Assembly (NCBI GenBank): GCA_965649545.1
Contig: CBFGLF010000060.1
Span: forward strand, 1 to 10,654
Source: CABHOJ01 sp965649545
GTDB taxonomy: Bacteria > Pseudomonadota > Gammaproteobacteria > Burkholderiales > Methylophilaceae
DNA length: 10,654 bases
Direction of reading: 5' to 3'
The notes under the pieces are model-generated. The model did no database searches. It worked only from the letters and a program-made list of their open reading frames with translations, and was not told the DNA's origin. Positions 6,255 through 10,654 of the stretch are shown in pieces (within the stretch, counting starts at the first letter, position 1; each line of letters starts with the position of its first letter). The translations under genes were made by a program, and so were the position numbers.

Positions 6255-7685
6255 CTAGTGGCTGTGGTCGCGGATGAACTGCTTGATGGCGGCGACGTCG
6301 GCCTCCATCACTTCGAATCGTTGCGGCAGGTCTTCCAGACCCACAAGATCGGCTGGGCGCTCAGGCTTGTGGCCGAGGGCTTCGACGATCGCTTCTTCGA
6401 ACTTGGCCGGCAAGGCGGTCTCGAGGACGACCATCGGCACATCGGGCTCGCGGTATTCCAGCGCCACCTTGAGGCCGTCGGCAGTATGGGTGTCGATGGT
6501 GACGCCATATTGCTCGTTGACCCAGCGGATGGTCTTCATGCGATGCGCATGGCTGCTGGCGCCGGAGACGAACCCGTAGTCGGCGACCTTGGCGAAATAG
6601 CCGTCGGCATTGAGATCGAACGCACCGCCGTTATCGACCTTGCTCCACAGCTCGCGCACCTTGGCGGCATCGCGGCCGACCAGATCGAACACGAAGCGCT
6701 CGAAGTTGGACGCCTTGCTGATGTCCATGGACGGGCTGGAGGTATGGTAGGTGTTGGCCGAGCCGCGCGGACGGTAGACACCGGTGCGGAAGAACTCGTC
6801 GAGCACGTCGTTCTCGTTGGTGGCGACCACCAGCTTCTTGATCGGCAGGCCCATCATGCGGGCGATGTGGCCGGCGCAGACATTGCCGAAGTTGCCGGAA
6901 GGCACGGCGAAACTCACTTGTTCGCTGTTGGCTTTAGTGACTGCGAAGTAACCCTTGAAGTAGTACACCACCTGCGCCGCGACACGGGCCCAGTTGATGG
7001 AATTGACCGCGCCGATCTTGTACTCGGCCTTGAAGGCGTGGTCGTTGGAGACTGCCTTGACCACGTCCTGCGCATCGTCGAACACGCCCTTCACGGCGAT
7101 GTTGAAGATGTTCTCATCCTGCAGGCTGAACATCTGCGCGGTCTGGAAACGGCTCATCTTCTGGTGCGGCGACAGCATGAAGACCTTGATGCCCTTCTTG
7201 CCGCGCATCGCGTATTCCGCGGCGGAGCCGGTATCGCCCGAGGTCGCGCCCAGGATATTGGTCTCCTGGCCCTTCTTCGCCAGCACGTACTCGAACAGGT
7301 TGCCGAGCAGCTGCATGGCCATGTCCTTGAACGCCAGCGTCGGGCCGTTGGAGAGCGACAGCAGGTAGAGGTTGTCCTCCAGCTTCAGGGTCGGCGTGAT
7401 GTCCGTCGCAACCTGGCCGTGGCGCGTGTGGCAATAGACTTCCGGCACATAGGTCTTGTCGACGATGGCCTTCAGGTCGCTAGCCGGCATGTCGTCGACC
7501 AGGCGCGAGAGGATGGCGAAAGCCAGGTCACGGTAATTCATGCCGCGCATGGCGGTGAGGTCGGCGTCGCTGAACTGCGGATACGATTCCGGCAGGTAAA
7601 GACCGCCGTCCGGGGCCAGGCCGCCGAGCAGGATCTCGCTGAAGGTGATAGCAGGCGATTGCCCGCGGGTCGAAATATACTTCAT
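6255..7685 (-). CDS. thrC: Threonine synthase
   Basis: ThrC converts O-phosphohomoserine to threonine with pyridoxal phosphate, the last step of threonine synthesis. The 476-aa protein starts MKYISTRG, typical of the longer bacterial/fungal class of threonine synthase. The segment GGLAPDGGLYLP (21-32) is characteristic. The cofactor lysine is K120 in 'NGPTLAFKDMAMQ', and the phosphate-binding loop is ATSGDTGSAA (147-156). Further family blocks are MLSPHQKMSRFQ, NSINWARVAAQVVYY and VPSGNFGN (261-268). The ATG lies one base after the hom stop codon and has no strong ribosome site of its own, so coupled translation with hom is likely. thyA follows after 10 nt. I see no truncation or missing catalytic residue. 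Confidence 0.98.
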   Translation of the reverse strand: MKYISTRGQSPAITFSEILLGGLAPDGGLYLPESYPQFSDADLTAMRGMNYRDLAFAILSRLVDDMPASDLKAIVDKTYVPEVYCHTRHGQVATDITPTLKLEDNLYLLSLSNGPTLAFKDMAMQLLGNLFEYVLAKKGQETNILGATSGDTGSAAEYAMRGKKGIKVFMLSPHQKMSRFQTAQMFSLQDENIFNIAVKGVFDDAQDVVKAVSNDHAFKAEYKIGAVNSINWARVAAQVVYYFKGYFAVTKANSEQVSFAVPSGNFGNVCAGHIARMMGLPIKKLVVATNENDVLDEFFRTGVYRPRGSANTYHTSSPSMDISKASNFERFVFDLVGRDAAKVRELWSKVDNGGAFDLNADGYFAKVADYGFVSGASSHAHRMKTIRWVNEQYGVTIDTHTADGLKVALEYREPDVPMVVLETALPAKFEEAIVEALGHKPERPADLVGLEDLPQRFEVMEADVAAIKQFIRDHSH

Positions 7686-7686
7686 C

Positions 7687-8997
7687 TTATTTGCTTAACT
7701 CTTCCATGCGGATGCGCGTCAGCTTGCCGTCGATCGCAGCCAATGCCTCGATCGCCGCGATGGCGGCATCCATGTTCTTCTCTTTGGTCACGTGCGTGAG
7801 GATGATGATATCCGCCTCGGTCTCGTTCTCGTCCGGCTCTTTCTGCATCATGGCATCGATGGAGATGTCGCGGTCACCGAGGATCTTGGTGACTTCGGCC
7901 AGCACGCCCGGCTTGTCCAGCGCGCGCATGCGCAGGTAGTAGGCACTCTCGATCTCGCCGATGGGCAGGATAGGCAAGTCAGCCATCTGGTCCGGCTGGA
8001 AGCCCAGGTAAGGCACGCGCTGTTCAGCGGAAGCCGATGCCAGGCGGGCCACATCGATGAGGTCGGCGACCACGGCACTGGCGGTCGGCTCGGCGCCGGC
8101 ACCCGCGCCGTAATACAGCGTCGGGCCGACGGCATCGCCCTTCACCACCACGGCATTCATGGCGCCGTTGACGTTCGCCACCAGGCGCTTCTCAGGAATC
8201 AAGGTCGGGTGCACGCGCAACTCGACACCGGCCGCGGTGCGCTTGGTGATGCCCAGCAGTTTCACGCGGTAGCCGAGTTCTTCGGCGTAGCGGATATCCT
8301 TGCTCTCGAATTTGGTGATGCCTTCCGTGTACGCCTTGTCGAACTGCGTCGGGATACCGAACCCGATGGCGGAGAGGATGGTGAGCTTGTGCGCGGCGTC
8401 GATGCCTTCGACGTCGAAGGTCGGGTCGGCTTCCGCGTAACCCAGGCGTTGCGCCTCACCCAGCACGTCGGCAAAGGCCAGGCCTTTCTCGCGCATCTCG
8501 CTGAGGATGAAATTGGTGGTGCCGTTGATGATGCCGGCGATCCATTCGATACGGTTCGCGGCCAGGCCTTCACGTAGCGCCTTGATGATGGGGATACCGC
8601 CGGCCACAGCCGCTTCGAAAGCGACGATGACGCCCTTCTTCTGGGCAGCGGCGAAGATCTCGCTGCCGTGCAAAGCAATCAGCGCCTTGTTGGCGGTGAC
8701 CACATGCTTGCCGTTCTCGATGGCCTTGAGCACGAGGTCCTTGGCGATACCGTAGCCGCCGATCAACTCGACCACGACATCGACGTTGGGGTCGTTGACC
8801 ACGCTGAACGCGTCATCGGTGACCTCGACCTTGCCTTCCGTCACCTTGCGAGCCAGCTCCAGATTGCGGTCGGCGACCTTGACGATCTCGATGGTCTTGC
8901 CGGTGCGGCGCTGGATCTCCTGCTGGTTGCGTTTCAACACGGTGAACGTACCGCCACCGACGGTGCCGATGCCCAGCAAGCCTACTTTGATTGTCAT
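7687..8997 (-). CDS. hom: Homoserine dehydrogenase with C-terminal ACT domain
   Basis: Reduces aspartate semialdehyde to homoserine with NAD(P)H, the branch step towards threonine and methionine. With the ATG at 8997 the protein has 436 residues, the usual length of the monofunctional enzyme (no aspartokinase domain). It has the nucleotide-binding loop GLLGIGTVGGGTF near the N-terminus, 'VVTANKALIALHG', and the catalytic-domain block 'AGIINGTTNFILSEM'. In 'GYAEADPTFDVEGIDAAHKLTIL', E189, D200 and K204 match the family's substrate and catalytic residues. An ACT domain (about 350-430, starting YYLRMRALDKPGVLAEV) suggests feedback control by threonine. A GTG at 9012 would add five residues; I prefer the ATG because family members begin just before the VGLLG strand. 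Neither start has a convincing ribosome site. It sits between the aminotransferase gene and thrC in one operon. Confidence 0.96.
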   Translation of the reverse strand: MTIKVGLLGIGTVGGGTFTVLKRNQQEIQRRTGKTIEIVKVADRNLELARKVTEGKVEVTDDAFSVVNDPNVDVVVELIGGYGIAKDLVLKAIENGKHVVTANKALIALHGSEIFAAAQKKGVIVAFEAAVAGGIPIIKALREGLAANRIEWIAGIINGTTNFILSEMREKGLAFADVLGEAQRLGYAEADPTFDVEGIDAAHKLTILSAIGFGIPTQFDKAYTEGITKFESKDIRYAEELGYRVKLLGITKRTAAGVELRVHPTLIPEKRLVANVNGAMNAVVVKGDAVGPTLYYGAGAGAEPTASAVVADLIDVARLASASAEQRVPYLGFQPDQMADLPILPIGEIESAYYLRMRALDKPGVLAEVTKILGDRDISIDAMMQKEPDENETEADIIILTHVTKEKNMDAAIAAIEALAAIDGKLTRIRMEELSK

Positions 8998-9030
8998 GCC
9001 TTGATTACCCACTATGAGATTCGTTACGAC

Positions 9031-10263
9031 TTATGCCTTGGCGCCATGCTTCATGCGGTAGGCCTTGAGGAAGCGCGCGATGCGGCTGATCGCTTCCGTC
9101 AGGTCGTCCACATTCGGCAGGAACACCACGCGGAAATGGTCAGGCGTCTTCCAGTTGAACCCGCTGCCCTGTACCAGCAAGACCTTCTCTTCCAGCAGGA
9201 GGTCGAGGATGAACTGCTGGTCGTCCTTGATCGGGTAGATCTTGGGGTCGAGCTTGGGGAACAGGTACATGGCCGCTGCCGGCTTGGTACAGGTCACCCC
9301 GGGGATCTCGGTCAACAGCTTGTAAGCGAGGTCGCGCTGCTTGCACAGGCGTCCGCTCGGCGCGACCAGGTCGTTGATGCTCTGGTAGCCGCCCAGTGCG
9401 GTCTGGATCGCCAGCTGCCCCGGCACGTTGGCGCACAGACGCATGGAAGCCAGCATGTTGAGGCCTTCGATGTAATCGTTGGCGTGTTTCTTCTCGCCCG
9501 ACACCACCAGCCAGCCGGCACGGTAGCCGCAGGTCCGGTAGTTCTTGGAAAGGCCGTTGAAGGTCACGAACAGCACATCGTCCGCCAGCGAGGCGATCGA
9601 AGTATGCGTGTTGCCGTCGTACAGCACCTTGTCGTAGATCTCGTCGGCGAACACCACCAGCTTGTGGTGACGTGCGATCTCGATGATGCCTTCCAGCGTC
9701 TCCTTGGGGTACAAAGCGCCGGTCGGGTTGTTCGGGTTGATGATGACGATGCCGCGCGTGTTGGCGGTGATCTTGGATTCGATATCCTTCAGGTCCGGCA
9801 GCCAGCCCGACTCCTCGTCACAGATGTAGTGGCGTGGCGTACCGCCGGCCAGCGTCACGGCCGCCGTCCACAGCGGGTAATCCGGTGCCGGCACCAGGAT
9901 CTGGTCGCCGTTGTTCAGCAAAGCCTGCATCGCCATCACGATCAGCTCGGAGACGCCGTTGCCGATGATGATGTCGTCGATGGTCACGCCAGCGATCTTC
10001 TTCTGCTGGGTGTAATGCATGATCGCCTTGCGCGCGGCGAACAGGCCTTTGGAATCGGTATAACCGGAAGCCTGATCCATGTTGCGGATCACGTCCTGCA
10101 GGATCTCTTCAGGCGCCTCGAAGCCGAACGGTGCGGGGTTGCCGATGTTCAACTTGATGATGCGCTGGCCCTCTTCTTCCATTTCGCGCGCACGCGCCAA
10201 CACCGGGCCGCGAATGTCGTAGCACACGTTGTTGAGTTTGGAAGACTTCAGTATCGGGTCCAT
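9031..10263 (-). CDS. alaA: AlaA-type pyridoxal-phosphate aminotransferase (glutamate-pyruvate)
   Basis: The 410-aa protein is a class I/II fold-type I aminotransferase closely resembling Escherichia coli AlaA (YfbQ), which makes alanine from pyruvate and glutamate. It shares its opening (KSSKL.NVCYDIRGPVL) and the blocks KLNIGNPAPFGF, 'IIIGNGVSELIV.AMQALL', APDYPLWTAAV, IVIINPNNPTGA (172-183), FADEIYDK (205-212) and 'IEGLNMLASMRLCANVP'. The cofactor lysine is K240 in FNGLSKNYR; D207, Y210 and the carboxylate-binding arginine R378 (in DHFRVV) are present. The ATG is preceded by a pyrimidine-rich CTCTCCCT rather than a Shine-Dalgarno sequence. It is first in the operon with hom, thrC and thyA, 18 or 33 nt upstream of hom depending on the hom start. 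A role in a different transamination of the pathway is possible but less supported. Confidence 0.93.
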   Translation of the reverse strand: MDPILKSSKLNNVCYDIRGPVLARAREMEEEGQRIIKLNIGNPAPFGFEAPEEILQDVIRNMDQASGYTDSKGLFAARKAIMHYTQQKKIAGVTIDDIIIGNGVSELIVMAMQALLNNGDQILVPAPDYPLWTAAVTLAGGTPRHYICDEESGWLPDLKDIESKITANTRGIVIINPNNPTGALYPKETLEGIIEIARHHKLVVFADEIYDKVLYDGNTHTSIASLADDVLFVTFNGLSKNYRTCGYRAGWLVVSGEKKHANDYIEGLNMLASMRLCANVPGQLAIQTALGGYQSINDLVAPSGRLCKQRDLAYKLLTEIPGVTCTKPAAAMYLFPKLDPKIYPIKDDQQFILDLLLEEKVLLVQGSGFNWKTPDHFRVVFLPNVDDLTEAISRIARFLKAYRMKHGAKA

Positions 10264-10381
10264 AGGGAGAGATTTTCGGGCGCAGGGGCCGGTAAAAAAG
10301 TGTGTTATCTTACATTGTCAGGGGCTTATGTAGCAACGAAAGCCGCCTGTTATCCCTGAAAATCATCCAATCAAAACAACG
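10264..10381. promoter_or_regulatory. Divergent promoter region between alaA and the Mth938-like gene
   Basis: This 118-nt spacer must serve both the leftward biosynthetic operon and the rightward gene. On the minus strand TTGCTA (10336-10331) followed after 18 nt by TAAGAT is a weak sigma70-like pair for the alaA operon. No clear plus-strand promoter pair is found, though TATCTTACAT near 10306-10315 is AT-rich. An imperfect inverted repeat (10319-10349: nine base pairs with a one-nt bulge around a 12-nt centre) spans the candidate leftward -35. I see no threonine/isoleucine-rich leader peptide and no terminator/antiterminator, so classical thr attenuation is not supported. Confidence 0.4.
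10319..10349. repeat. Imperfect 9-bp inverted repeat in the divergent spacer
   Basis: The arms CAGGGGCTT (10319-10327) and AAGCC-G-CCTG (10340-10349) are complementary except for one bulged G at 10345, with a 12-nt centre. The centre carries most of the TTGCTACATAA sequence (minus strand) that recurs at 228-238. It could be an operator for one or both divergent genes; a function is inferred from position only. Confidence 0.35.
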
Positions 10382-10654
10382 ATGAAACTGCATCTCACAC
10401 AAGCCGCAGGCAACCAGCTCATCACCGGTTACGGTGACGGCTGGGTGGCCGTCAATACGATTCGCTACGAACGCAGCCTGATCGTGCTGCCGGAACGCGT
10501 CATCGAAGACTGGGATGGTATTGATTCGAAAGGCCTCGACTTCGATAGCCTGACGGTGGCGCATTTCGAACGCATCGCCGAACTGAAGCCGGAAGTGGTG
10601 TTACTGGGGACTGGCAAGACCCATCGCTTCATCCATCCGCGCCTGACGGCGCCG
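10382..10654 (+). CDS. Mth938/NDUFAF3-like (DUF498) protein, 5' part
   Basis: Ninety-one codons are present and the gene continues past the right edge. The fold family is recognised from 'GYGDGWVAVN..RYERSLIVLPE' (16-38), the 'L....F..IAELKPEVVLLGTGKTHRFIHP' block (about 58-86) and its glycine-threonine loop GTGKTHRF (76-83), typical of Mth938-like proteins. The mitochondrial relative NDUFAF3 helps assemble respiratory complex I; the bacterial role is not established and no active site is known. The ATG at 10382 lacks a Shine-Dalgarno sequence (upstream bases AATCAAAACAACG). It is transcribed divergently from the alaA-hom-thrC operon. Confidence 0.85.
   Translation, partial: MKLHLTQAAGNQLITGYGDGWVAVNTIRYERSLIVLPERVIEDWDGIDSKGLDFDSLTVAHFERIAELKPEVVLLGTGKTHRFIHPRLTAP

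Noticed and set aside
6243..7799. Plus-strand open frame opposite thrC
   Set aside because: Antisense shadow of thrC; the translation has no domain and no ribosome site was found.
8668..10359. Plus-strand open frame of over 560 codons opposite hom and alaA
   Set aside because: Low-complexity His/Asp/Val-rich translation without family features, fully antisense to the well-supported alaA and part of hom.
10264..10381. Threonine-type attenuator or riboswitch ahead of the alaA-hom-thrC operon
   Set aside because: No leader peptide rich in Thr or Ile codons and no competing terminator/antiterminator hairpins are present; the spacer is also short and shared with a divergent gene.
1..10654. CRISPR arrays, tRNA genes, insertion sequences, phage or integration sites
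   Set aside because: No direct-repeat/spacer pattern, cloverleaf-like sequence, transposase or integrase coding region was seen on either strand.

Overview
The window looks like a chromosomal segment of a Gram-negative proteobacterium, most likely a betaproteobacterium. The organism assignment is inference: it rests on the alaA-hom-thrC cluster, the outer-membrane TonB-dependent receptor, the YfiR-type periplasmic protein and the moderately high GC third-position usage; a Gallionellaceae/Nitrosomonadales-like host is a guess. Coding density is high. No tRNA, rRNA, CRISPR array, insertion sequence or phage gene is visible. All complete genes lie on the minus strand; only the partial gene at the right end is on the plus strand.

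Right part (about 5450-10654): a biosynthetic block read right to left, alaA-type aminotransferase -> hom (homoserine dehydrogenase) -> thrC (threonine synthase) -> thyA (thymidylate synthase). Spacing is tight (18 or 33, 1 and 10 nt), so this is probably one operon linking pyruvate/alanine transamination, the last steps from aspartate semialdehyde towards threonine, and dTMP synthesis. A divergent gene for an Mth938/NDUFAF3-like protein starts at 10382 and runs off the window. The 118-nt divergent spacer holds an imperfect 9-bp inverted repeat.

Middle (about 915-5400): a likely three-gene operon with its own sigma70-like promoter: a 667-aa TonB-dependent receptor, a 175-aa YfiR-family periplasmic protein and a 625-aa inner-membrane protein with a periplasmic sensor region followed by GGDEF and EAL domains. 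Gaps are only 3 and 6 nt. The layout resembles the Pseudomonas YfiBNR (TpbB) system, which has an outer-membrane element, a periplasmic repressor and an inner-membrane cyclic-di-GMP enzyme. Here a TonB-dependent receptor takes the outer-membrane place and the enzyme carries an added, apparently intact EAL phosphodiesterase domain. This is the most interesting part of the window.

Left part (1-840): a secreted protein with two tandem PepSY repeats, then a 183-nt gap holding a near-perfect 40-nt palindrome and a second inverted repeat, then the N-terminus of a membrane sensor (probably a histidine kinase) that runs off the left edge. A periplasmic PepSY protein next to a membrane sensor suggests an envelope signalling pair.
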